A stretch of DNA of 64,000 nt, taken from positions 1-64,000 of the forward strand of contig JANEZZ010001895.1 of NCBI GenBank assembly GCA_026122225.1, read 5' to 3'. The position numbers and the translations under genes were made by a program. Origin of the DNA: Heloderma charlesbogerti. Taxonomy: Eukaryota > Chordata > Lepidosauria > Squamata > Helodermatidae. Below, piece by piece: positions 27,101 to 39,100 of the stretch. Within the stretch, counting starts at the first letter, position 1; each line of letters opens with the position of its first letter. The notes beneath the pieces were generated by a model that saw only the letters and a list, made by a program, of their open reading frames with translations, did not search any database and was not told where the DNA came from.

Positions 27101-30100
27101 TTCTTTGAATCAGTCCTACCTTTATTCCTAAAAAGAAGTTGATTTTTCACAGGTCCCAAGAAGCCTGTCTTTTGACCCAAACCAGTGCACCCATAAGAAC
27201 AGGAGTGGCAGAAGCTTGACAAACATAGGGCTCTTCATCTTTATTTTGATAGGACTTTTTCAGAGTGAGAGACTGAAGCCATATCCATTTATTCATGACA
27301 AATCATAGTCATAGTATAGTAGGGTTGGAAGGGGCCTACAAGGCCATCAAGTCCAACCCCAAATAACTGCAGAATATAGTGCCAGTTTCTACTGTTTCCA
27401 GATAGCTTAGGGAATGCATAGTGTTGGCATATGAAAACCTGGGGAAGATGTCTCCTCTGGGTGTCATTGCTCACTTCCTCAGAACTGCGGCTATCTAGCT
27501 GCATTTGGGGGCAATGTATCTTGGGAGGAGGTTTGCAAAGCAGCCACTTGGCTTCTCTGCACAATTTTGCAAGACATTAGAAAATATTTTGATCTGTGGA
27601 TGCAGCTTTCGGTACAAAGGTTTTGCAGGAAGTGCATATTTCCCAATTCTGGTCCATTTGGAAGTCTGCCCTGGGGATGGTACTCTTCAGATACATCCCG
27701 AAGGTTCTCCTTTATGGTCTCTGTGCATCACACACATGGGCTCTGCACCTGCACGGAGCCTCGATTTGGGAATTTTCTATAGCTAAGAAACGTTTTGGTG
27801 GGAACCCTCCCCCACTGTCCAATTGTGCATGTCCCTGACGGGTTCCCGCCGAGCTCTTCAGTTATCTTTCAACCACCATGCTGGTTTCCCTGTAGGGAGC
27901 ATCTCTCCTCCTTTGGAGTGTTTAGTATCTTTAGCTGAGTTTATTTCATTGTTATTTTGTCTTTCTTTAAAAAACAAAAAAGGTCATTAGGATAGTTCTC
28001 CATACTTTACTTCACTGTCCCTGATCGCTGAGGGGACTGTGCGTGGTATTAAAAGTGCCCTTCTGTAAATGCATGAAATGCGGTAATAAATTGCCAACAA
28101 CAGACAGACATTCACTTGGTTTGTTTTGCCTTGGCTAGGCACACATAGCGGAAACCTGCACTCATTGTCAGGGCTTTTCCAAACAAGCCTGTCACAATCG
28201 ATCAGACTGTCTTAAGGTGGTACTGTAGAAGAGGGCCCTGGAAGTGGTGGATGCTCCTAAAACAGCAAAAATGGCTGAATCGCACCCTAAGGAGAAAGAC
28301 CCATATTCCAAATGGATGTCTCCACCAAGACTGCCTCTCCGGGTCCTTCGGTCCCAATCTCGGGCTGCACAAACCCTCAGCTCCAGGATGCTCACTGACT
28401 TTTGCCATGGCAAAGAAAATATCTAAAAGGGCTAGAGACCATAAGTCCTCTCTAGATGCCCAGAAAAAGAGAAAGAAAGAGACAAGGAAATAGCCCAAAC
28501 AAGTATCTGTGGCTGTTATACCACCTCCGCCTCCATTAATAAACTCCCCGATACAGTTGGTAATGGTGTCGGTGCCGAGGTCAGATCCGGCGCTAACAGC
28601 CTCCATTTCAGAGGGAGAGATTGAGGACAAATCTCCACAGAGAGAGTGCTGCTCCCCGAGCCCTTCAATGCCAGAGGTTCGTTGGACTCTTCCTAGAGAT
28701 AAGACTCCTTCAAGAGGAATCTCCTGACTCAATTAGATCAGTCTGTTACGAGAGGAAGAGAGACAGATGTCCAGATCATTTTAGCAGGTGCTCACGATCT
28801 GCACTACATGATTGGGAAAGAAGATGCTCAGAGTGGTCACTTCCCCACCGTAGACTTTATGGTTGGGATGACTGGCAATCCCATAGAGATCAAGACTTCT
28901 ACTTTGAGTAGGCTAGGTATGTGGGAGCGACATTACCTCGACTCCGACAACCCTCATCGGTGACCGTGTGGCGTCCTCCAAGGATAGCCGATCCTCTAGT
29001 TCCTTCCTGGGACCTTCTCAAACTGGGGAGAGGTAATGAGTGGGGTACCGCAGGGTTCAGTCCTGGGCCCAGTGCTCGTCAACATTTTTATTAATGACGT
29101 GGAGGAGGAGGTGCAGGGAATGCTGATCAAATTTGCAGATGACACAAAATTGGGTGGGATAGCTAATACTTTGGAAGACAGAAACAACATTCAAAGTGAT
29201 CTGGATAGACTGGAGCGCTGGGTTGAAAACAACAGAATGACATTGAATAGGGATAAATGCCAAGTTCTGCACCTAGGAAAAAGAAACCAAATGCACAGTT
29301 ACAAGATGGGGGATACGTGGCTCAACAACACGACAAGCGAGAAGGATCTTGGGATTGTTGTCGATCACCAGCTGAATATGAGCCAACAATGTGATGTGGC
29401 TGCAAAAAAGGCAAATGCTCTTTTGGGCTGTATTAATAGAAGCATAGTTTCCAAATCCCGGGAAGTACTAGTTCCCCTCTACTCAGCACTGGTTAGGCCT
29501 CATCTGGAGTACTGCGTCCAGTTCTGGGCACCACAGTTTAAGAAGGATGCAGACAAACTGGAGAGGGTTCAGAGGAGGGCAACAAAGATGTTCAGGCGAC
29601 TGGAAACAAAGCCCTATGAGGAGAGACTGAAAGAACTGGGCATGTTTAGCCTTGAGAAGAGAAGACTGAGGGGAGAAATGATCGTGCTCTTCAAGTACTT
29701 GAAAGGTTGTCACAGAGAAGAAGGCCAGGATCTCTTCTGGATCATCCCAGAGTGCAGGACACGGAATAATGGGCTCAAGTTACAGGAAGCCAGATTCCGG
29801 CTGAACATCAGGAAAAACGTCCTGACTGTTAGAGCAATACAACAATGGAACCAATGACCTAGGAAGGTAGTGGGCTCTCCCACACTGGAGGCATTCAAGA
29901 CGAGGCTGGACAGCCATCTGTCGGGGGTGCTTTGTCTTGGATTCCTGCATTGAGTAGGGGGTTGAACTTGATGGCCTTGTAGGCCCCTTCCAACCCCACC
30001 ATTCTATGATTCTACTTTCTGTAGGAGGAAGTTATCTGCCACACAAGTCAGGAATTTCCTAGAGGGGCCATGTTTTGCAGAATTTGTCTCCCAACAAATA

Positions 30101-33100
30101 TCGGGGAAATAGAAGTCCCCCATTACTACTACATCATGCTTCCTTAAAACATTGGCTATTTGCTTTTCAAAAGTTTCATCCTCGTCTTCTCTTTGATTGG
30201 GTGGCCAGTAGTAGACTCCGACCTCCAGGTTCCTGTATTCTTTGCTCCATTTATTTTGATCCAGATGCTCTCGATGGGGCTACCAAGCTCATCCTCCTGT
30301 ATTTCTATGCAGAGATATGTATTTTTCACATACAGTGCAACTCCACCTCCCTTTCTCTTCCTCCTGTTCTTTTTGAACAAGTTATATCCTTCAATTGCGG
30401 TATTCCAGTCATGAGAGTTATCCCACCAAGTCTCAGTTATACCTATCAAGTCATAATTTCCCTCTTGTATTAAGAGTTCAAGTTCATTCTGTTTGTTTCC
30501 CATACTCTGGGCGTTAGTATATAGACATCAAAGACCATGTGCTTCATAGTCTGGCTTTCTTCCTACATGTGTCTGAAGACTATTACGGGGCGCTATTAGA
30601 ACTGTTCTCTCCGTTGCAGTGCATGAGCCTACGTCCATTGTTATCCCCAACTTTACATCTCCCTTCCCCATAGGATTCAGTTTAAAGCCCTCCTGTTGAA
30701 GTACTTCATGCTGTGGCCAAACACATTCTTCCCATCTTTTGTGAATGGGAACTGAACTGAAAAAGCTTCCCCATCTGACAATATGGCTCACTTTACTGAG
30801 CAGGTCTTGCAAATGGCACAGTCTTTGGGTATCGACACCCAACAGCCCACGGAACGCATCCAAGATCCTGTTTTTGATGCTGTGTTTACAGATGCCTCTG
30901 CTCCTGTATCCATCCCATTCTTACTGATGCTCCTTCAGATGGTGCAGCAGTCGTGGAAGGCCCCATTGTCGATGACACTTACATCAAGAAGGCTTGATTC
31001 CCTGTAAAGAGTGCAGCAAAAGGATGCTGATTTTCTTTTTACGCATCCTAAACTGAATTCAATCATTGTTGAATCGTCACAGGGCCACTCATAAAAGCTC
31101 CACACTTCTCCATTGGATGAGGAAGGCAGATGGCTGGATATGTTGGAACATAGGATCTATTCCTTGGCAGCTCTGCGTCTACGTGTGGCAAATTACCAAG
31201 GCACCATGGCTTGGTATCAGCTGTTTTTGTGGGACAAAATGACCTCTCTATGCTCATACTTACCTGATGTTCAGTGAGAGCGTTTCAGGATGAAGCACTA
31301 AAATTGTCTAGGTAGCAGATCAGTACAGCTCAACATCAAGCTGACTGTGGGGCTAAAGCTATGGTGGGGGCTGCCACAGTACGAAGACAGGCCTGGCTAA
31401 GATTGGAGGGTCTGACTCCAGAGACACATTCCTGTACTGGAGATCTTCCCTTTGATGGGGAAGGTCTGTTCAGTTCGAAGATGATGCAATGAATATCATT
31501 CAAAAGGCTAAGATTACAACAAAGAAGGTGGGGCTAGGCCAGCAACATCTCCAGCAACAACTTCCTTACCAGCCTCAGCAATGGTATCATCAGCCTCCTC
31601 AATTTCAGCCCTGTCAAAGACAAGGCTGTACTTTTCGCTACTAAAGTGTACAGCAGCAGCAAAAGCAATCACCTGCAGGTCAGTTCCAACAGTCTAGACT
31701 GACATCAGATGCTGACTCCTAGTGTCGGCTTTGACTCTCAGCCACAGTCTGAAACCACCCTGACTGCCGCTAATATTCGTAACTGTATTTTCCAATTTTT
31801 TCCAGCCTGGAATTCGATAGCGTCGGATACCTGGGTCCTTGATAATGTGATTATGTATCACATCCTAATGTGATAAAAGATATTCGATGTCCTCCCTCTC
31901 CTTGGTACCATGAGAGTGACTCCTCCTTCAGAGGTACTGCAATTAGAAACAAAATCCCTTCTATTGAAGGGTGCCATTTGACAAGTTCTACCATACAGGG
32001 AGACAGATGGGTTTTTCTCCTGATACTTCATGGTACTGAAGCAGGACAGAGGACTTTGCTGTATCTTGGGCCTCAGAGACCTCAACGTTTTTATCACACC
32101 AAAAAAGTTTCGGATAGCGGCATTGGCTACAATCCTTCCTCTATTACAAAAAGGTTTCTGGTTTGCAGCTGTGGACTTAAAGGATTCCTATTTTCACATA
32201 GCCGTCCATCAGTCGCATCAAAAGCATCTATACTTTGTCATTGGTCCATACATGTTTGAATTCACAGTGTTCCCTACCAATGATGGATCTATTTTCATCT
32301 GAAATGAACGCTGTGTGCTCCAAGTTCTGAATGAGGGCAGGTCTGGGCAGGGACTCTGTAGGGGATGCATTTCTTCAGTCATGAACAGGCGATGTCTTCC
32401 TTTTAATTCCATTTCCCTTTCTGGCGAAGGTGATTGTCAAAATCAGAGAGAACAGATGAATTGCATTTTTATAATTCCATGGTGGCCGAGACAACTCTGG
32501 TTTGCAACCCTCCTCAAACTAGCTTGAGCCAAACCCTTTGTCTGTTGTCGACACTGAGCCTCTTAATGAAAGACAAAGGGAAGGTTCGACAACCAGACAA
32601 CTTGATACTCAAGCTAACAGCGTAGAGGATCTGTGGGAAGAGGACCTCTCATCCCTCCTGCAAGAACTAAGGGCTATTTTAGATAGGGATGTCAGAGAAT
32701 TCCGCCACGGATCTCGGTGAGGCTGAATGCCAGTGCATTCGGCCCCCCGAACTCCATGGCGGAACAGCCTGCCACCCCGCCGCCCCCCCGTGGATCCCCC
32801 CCGGGACGAGACTTACCTGAGGTGGAAGTTCTGGACTGCGGTGGCTTCGGCGGAGGCGGCGGGTGGTCTTCCAACCGGCCGCCGCCATTTGCAGTCTCCC
32901 CCCCCCCATTTGTGATAGGCTACGTAAAGACTTACGTAGCCTATCACGTCTGGGTTAAAAAAAAACCACGTACGCAAATGGCGGCTATGGCTGCTGCCAT
33001 TTGCATTCCCTGTTTTGGTTGTCTTAGTCTATGTAAATATTTATGTAGACTAAGACGGCCCAAAATAAGGAACGCAAATGCGGTGGCCATAGCCGCTGCC

Positions 33101-36100
33101 ATTTGCGTACACTTTTTTTTTTTTTTAACCCAGACATGATAGGCTATGTAAGTCTTTATGTAGCCTATCATGGCTGAATTCGGGGACACAAACGGCGGTG
33201 GCTACGGCCGCCACCATTTGCATCCCTGCTAGCCAGCGGCCGGATGACCGGCTGCTGGCAGAGCCAGCTGGCAGGTCCGCGGAATCTCCGCGGAGCGGAG
33301 CCGGCCGGCCAGGATTCCGGGGGGGGGAGTCACAGAGCGCCTCCCCCCCCAGTGAGGATTCCGGGGGGAGGGACGGAGCGCCTCCCCCCCCAGCGGAACC
33401 CGGCGGAGCCAGGTAAGGGGTGTTTCGTACATCCCTACTTTTAGAGGCTGCTAGGAAACTGGTGACAAGGAAGTTGTATGCTAGTAAATGGAAGGCATTT
33501 GTCACTTTCACTTTTGCTTCTGGCTCTGACCCAGCTAAAGGGCCAGTTGATAGTCTCCTTTATTTTTTAAACACACTCTTCAAGAGAGGCCCCAGATCTG
33601 CGTCCATTAAAGTATACTTGGTGGCCGTTCGGCTTATCATTAGAAAACACAAGGTTTCTCTGCTTTTACTCACCTGTTGGTGAAATGATTCATGAGAGAG
33701 CTAAAAACCTTGGCTCCACCATCACGTCCTCCAGTCCTGCAGTAGAGTCAGTTGTACTCAAGGCTCTCACATCGAAGCCGTCTGAACCCCTCACTACCGA
33801 CTACCGTTAACTTTCGGTTGCTGTCTCTGAAAGTAGCCTCTTTAGTGGCAGTCACATTAATGAGGGGGTCATCGGAACTGTGTGCCCAACATGTTGATCT
33901 GCCTTACTTGGTCTTCAATAAAGATAAGGTAGTGCTTCGCCCAGACTTGGCATTTCTACCGAAGGTAGTCTCAGACTTCCATATTAATCAGGATATTATT
34001 CTGCCTACATATTTCCAGTCTCCTTCTTCTGCATTGGAATTGACCCTCCATACCCTGGATGTATGGAGAGCCCTTGCTTTTTATAGATCAAGAACAGAGA
34101 GTTTTCATAAGACTCAGCGTCTTTTTATTTGCTATGGAGGTGTGAAAAAGGGTTTGCCAATTTCACCCCAGAGGCTGTCATCCTGGATAGTGGACACCAT
34201 TAAATTAGCATATGAAATAGTGGGACTCGAGTTACCTAGCTTGATTAGAGCACATCCCACAAGGGGAATGGCAACGTAAACAACCTTTGGAACGGGTGTC
34301 TCAATAGCAGAACTCTGTAGGCTGCAATGTGGTCAAAGCCCTCTATGTTTATTTTATGTTATAGACTGGATGTCCAGTCCTGACAAGACTGCAGCTTTGG
34401 ATGGGCTGTTTTGTCAGCACTGCTGCAACAGAGATGATGTACACCTACCCTTCTCCAGTAAGTGAGCTTGCTAATTGCCCATACGTGTGATGCACAGAGA
34501 CCATGAAGAAGAAAGGCAGGTTGCTTACCTGTAACTGTACTTCAAGTGGCCATCTGTGCATTCACACAACCCACCTGCCATCCCCGCTTTGGTGTTAATG
34601 TCGATAACGATGTTGGTACTGAGGTGTGAAATCTTCAGATCTGAGGCCATAAAAGGCAGTCTCATGGAACTGAGGACCTGGGCAGAAACCCATCAGGGAC
34701 ATGCACAATTAGACGGTGGGGGAGGGTTCCCACCAAAACGTTTCTCAGCTATAGAACTTTCCCGAATTGAGGCTCCATGCAGGCGCAGAGCACATATGTG
34801 TGATGCACAGATGACCACTCAAAGAACTATAGTTACAGGTAAGCAACCTTCCTTTATGTCATGCCTCCCTTGGATGCCTCCAAGGATGAAGGGGAATGGC
34901 AGGTTCCAGACCCGGGAGAAGGGACTAGCACAGAAGCAGCTTGAGACCCCTCACCACCTGTTGATGATCAATGCCCCACTGCAGCCCCTCCGTTGGATTC
35001 AGAGGGTGAAGCCCTGCTGACCCCAGCAGAGCAAAGGCGGCTTCATGTGAAGGAACAACTGGGGTGAGTCTCTGTCCGTTTAAGACAGACAGGCTCCCAG
35101 AAGCCAGAGGACTAATTTCCAGCAGCTGCTCCAGGACATTGTAGTTAAAAGCAGGAAGCAGGCAGGGGCAAAACTCATACCTACATGTCAGACTTTGTCA
35201 ACCTCGCAATAGACCCTGAGCCTGGACCTCACCCTATACTCTTGAATTTAGACTCTGGACTGCTAAAAGGACTTCTCTCTGCCTAGCTGACTCATCTCTG
35301 TTGAACTGGTGAACTCCCCAGCTCTGTGCATTCTCCCTCTTTTCCTGGCCTTGGCAGGGTTATTACCCAGCTTAATGGCAAGTGATTTATTGCAACCGTT
35401 GCATACCAGCTGTAGTCAGCCAGCAAGGACACTTTATGGAGTGCCCTCTGGCAGCCACAGGAGAAAGGGAAGTTTCTTATTGTGATTTCCTGTTCTTTGT
35501 GTCTCCTGGATGGCATTCCACCCATCACTGTGTATTCCAGTGGACCATTACTTTTTCCTAAGGCTTCTGCCTTATACATGTGGTAGGTAGATGGGGGGTT
35601 CTGAGCAAGTTCCATCCTGCCATGACTGACCTTGTTACAGTTAGATGTTGCATTTTTATTTCAGCAGGTCAAGACTGGTTGTGTTGTAGGTAGTTTTTAT
35701 TTATTCAGACGGAGGATTTTTGATAGGTTTCTTTTGTTGTTCCAGTCCAGTCTAATAGAGCACTGTAGCCCCTCTCTGTGGAGATGATCAACTGAACCTT
35801 GTCTGTTGTCCAGGGAGAGGCTCTGTCTTGAAGGTTATGGAATAACCTTTGGGAGAAAGAGGGAATTCACAGTAGGCAACTTCCCGTTTTATTCCAAATA
35901 AATCCTACTGAAGTCTCTGGGACTAGAAGAAATGGTGTTACTTTTTTAAATACAAATTTTATTCTAGTAGTTTTAAAAAGAAAAACAACAAGGTTATACT
36001 GTATTTCTTCAAACATCTATTTTTTATTATGAAGTAAATTAAATGATCCACACTGTAGATAAGTGTGCCTTATTTTGCTAAACATCAGTAAAGAACTTCC

Positions 36101-39100
36101 CATTTTTTTTAGAAAAAATCCATTATGGTTTTATTGTCCTTCCTTCAGTCTCATGTAATTAATCAATTCCACTAAGTTTTCCACTAAGCAGTAGTTGGAT
36201 TGAAGCTTTTTTTCCATTGTCAGCCATAACCATATATAAATCAATTAATTCATGTCAGTAAGACATGTTTTTAGGATGTAAGGTTACTTAATAGCTTGAG
36301 GGTGCAATCCTATGCCTGTTTAGACAGAAAAAAAGTTCTACAACTCCCAGCATGGCTCGCTGGCACATGCTGGGAGTTGTAGGGCTTTTTTCTGTCTAAA
36401 TAACCATAGGATTGCCTCCTAAGTAAATAATGTAAGGTATCACTATGGTAAACAGTTACCTATAAATCATTTTTCTTCAGTTGAGTAGGCATTTAACATT
36501 TCCTGCATTAAAAAACGTATTTGTATTTGTTTTAGGGTTAATGCAGCGTGATTATCCAGATATTGTCACTGCTGTGAAAACCAAACAAGCAGTCCAAACA
36601 GTGCTGAATACAGCTTCTGAAACCCTTAGGTTTATGATATCAGGAGGAATTGTTGATAAAAATGAAGGAACTGAACTGCAACAGGTATTTTTTTAAAAAA
36701 CCAATCCATTTGTATATTCACTCTTACACATATATTATGAGATATACATATATACATAATATACATATCTCATAATATCGACAGTGGTTTTGTTACTGTA
36801 GAATGGGGTGGGGAACCTGCGGCCCTCCAGAAGTTGAACTCCAAATCCCATGATCCCCAGTCAGCATAGCCAGTGGTATGGGATGATGGAAGTTGGGGTC
36901 CAACAACATTTGAAGAGCCAAAGGTCCCCTCCCCCCCTGAATAAACAATCTTCAAGGTATATTATCTCTGCTTATTGTACATGTAGTTTTGGATTTCAGC
37001 ATCACCTGAGTAAAACTCCAGGAGGCTAGTGTTAAAAAGTGAATGAATACTACATTTGACCTCAGTACATTATAACAATATACTTTGATTAAGAGAAATG
37101 TGGGAACAGTACAAGGCTGTATGCATATGATGTAGTTAAAATTCTCAATAGGCCCAGTGAAAACTTCACTCCTACTGTGAACTAGAGCCTAAGATCAATC
37201 ATGAGCTAAATTTTACGAGGTTTAATTTTTGCTGTGAAAGTTCTGTTTGGACCCCCCACTCCACTGAGAAAATGGTTGCAAAACTCACTTCCCGTCCTAA
37301 ATTCCTTTCAGTCATTGTGCCTGTTTGCAGCCATTGTTTCTCAAACTTGCTGCTTCAGCACTATTTTTTAAAAACTTTGAAAGGACCTTAATAGTGTGAT
37401 CGCAGCCAATTGGGGATCATGTAGTGAACATTATGATGTCATGGCACCATATGTCCAGTCAGATTTGGCTACATAGATGATGTCACTGAGGACTAATGAA
37501 ACCCTCCCTTTACGAGGTCATAGGGCATGTTTGAGGTGGTCCTGGTCAAAGTGTCCTCTGGTGGTCCCAAAGTACCACGATGAGTCCACTTGGCTGGCAA
37601 GCATACCAGCTGCAGGGGTGATGATCTGGCCTGGGCCAACAAGACTTTATTTTTGTCTTTCAAGTCAGCCTAGCATTAAAAGAAGTGCCACTGTAGCAGC
37701 TGCAATCTTCTTTCTTCCAAATGCCTGTGGCTTCCAGTGTAGTGTTGTTAGGTTGAGGTCAGGGGCCAGAGGCATGCAAGGATGAAGAGATGGTGCTGCT
37801 GCTACTTCTGGCCCTGGGTTTCTCCATTCAGCATTGGGCCTTTAACACTAAATTTTTTAAAAATCCAGTGATCAGCCACTGAGGGGCACTCTGGAGTCTG
37901 TGGGCCTTGGCATTTGCCTAATCATGCCAGGTGCTGACATTGAGCCTGGCTGGGGGGAAAGATAAGATATCCCTATTGCACGGGTATCTAGGACATGAGT
38001 GGGTAACCTTTTCAGCCCTGAGGGCTGCATGCAGTGATGGGTGCATATGTGTGTGTGTGTACATATATGTGTGTGTGTGTGTGTGTGCACGCACACATAT
38101 TTCACCAAACCCATCCATATCTTGATACACAGGAATGGGGAGGTTTAAATCTCTCCTCTCTGCTCGCTGAGATCAGGAAATGGGATTGGGGGGGGGTTAA
38201 AATATCTTCCCCCCTCCCCCCAGCAGTCCTGATTCAGATTGTTGTTTCCCTGCTGCTACAACATTCTCTGCTACCTCAAGATTTCTAGGGGATAGGGAGG
38301 TTAATAGCAGTGCCCCAGAATAGCGGTCTTTTCTCTGCCACCCAGCTGATGCTTGATCACCTGGGGTGCAGGGGAAGTGGGTGGGGTTTGGGCGGGCTGC
38401 ATGCAGCCTGCATGTTGCCTCCCTGTGATCTTGGCCAATGCTCCCTGCCTTGTAATGCATTCCATCTAGTAACATTAGTTGGAGGGCTGCCTCTGCCTGG
38501 CAAGGCTTTCTCCTCAATTTAACTCTAATGTGTTGTTATTTGTAACTAATTGAGGCAGAATATAGATGGAAATGTACATTCAGATGCACCCCACCATCTA
38601 CATTTGTCCCAGCTGACCAACTAAACGTAACGAGATTGGGGAGAGGGAGAGTTGGCCAGCAGGGACACTTTTTCTTCTGACACATATTCCCTTGCAAAAA
38701 GTCTCACACCCTTTCACAAATGGCATGAAAATAGCTGAAAAGTGCTGAATTTTGTGGGAGGTGAAAATGTTTGCAAATGTGCCTCCACATTTTGGCTCAG
38801 CAATAACCAAGGTGGTTCTACTCTCCCATCTCCTTGCAATCACAGAATGAAGTGTCTCAGTTCTAATGGGGGATGCCCTATAAACAATAGTGCATTAACA
38901 ACGAGTCACTGTGTGGTTTCCCCACCCCCACACCACTATTCCTATAATGTCAAACACCTGTTAGATGGAACAGAGGAAAGGAGAACTCCCTCTTTCTGTT
39001 CTGCCTCACACATGTTATACACCGGATCGTGGTGAGACTGAATTCTAGAAGACATACTGTGGTTTGCAGGCCATCTCTGGCATTTCCACATCTGGCTTAT

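Larger units (their letters stand above)
27716..34855 (+). mobile_element. DIRS retrotransposon with both inverted terminal repeats, carrying nested insertions
   Basis: The left repeat (TCTGTGCATCACACACATGG..., 27716-27840) is the reverse complement of the right repeat (...CCACCAAAACG...ATGTGTGATGCACAGATG, 34700-34830). Between them lie gag (28060-29010, 30540-31660), RT (31780-32470) and recombinase (32550-32683, 33438-34280). Removing the CR1 pieces and the hairpin element leaves about 4.8 kb, a normal DIRS size. Stops and frame breaks show it is dead. Confidence 0.85.

Noticed and set aside
28202..28732. 176-codon minus-strand open frame
   Set aside because: It lies over the plus-strand DIRS gag region, whose Cys/His pattern and neighbours fix the sense strand.
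29036..29857. Host gene with 273-codon open frame
   Set aside because: The FADD box, the LEKRRLRGE end and the CR1 3' tail show it is a young LINE fragment.
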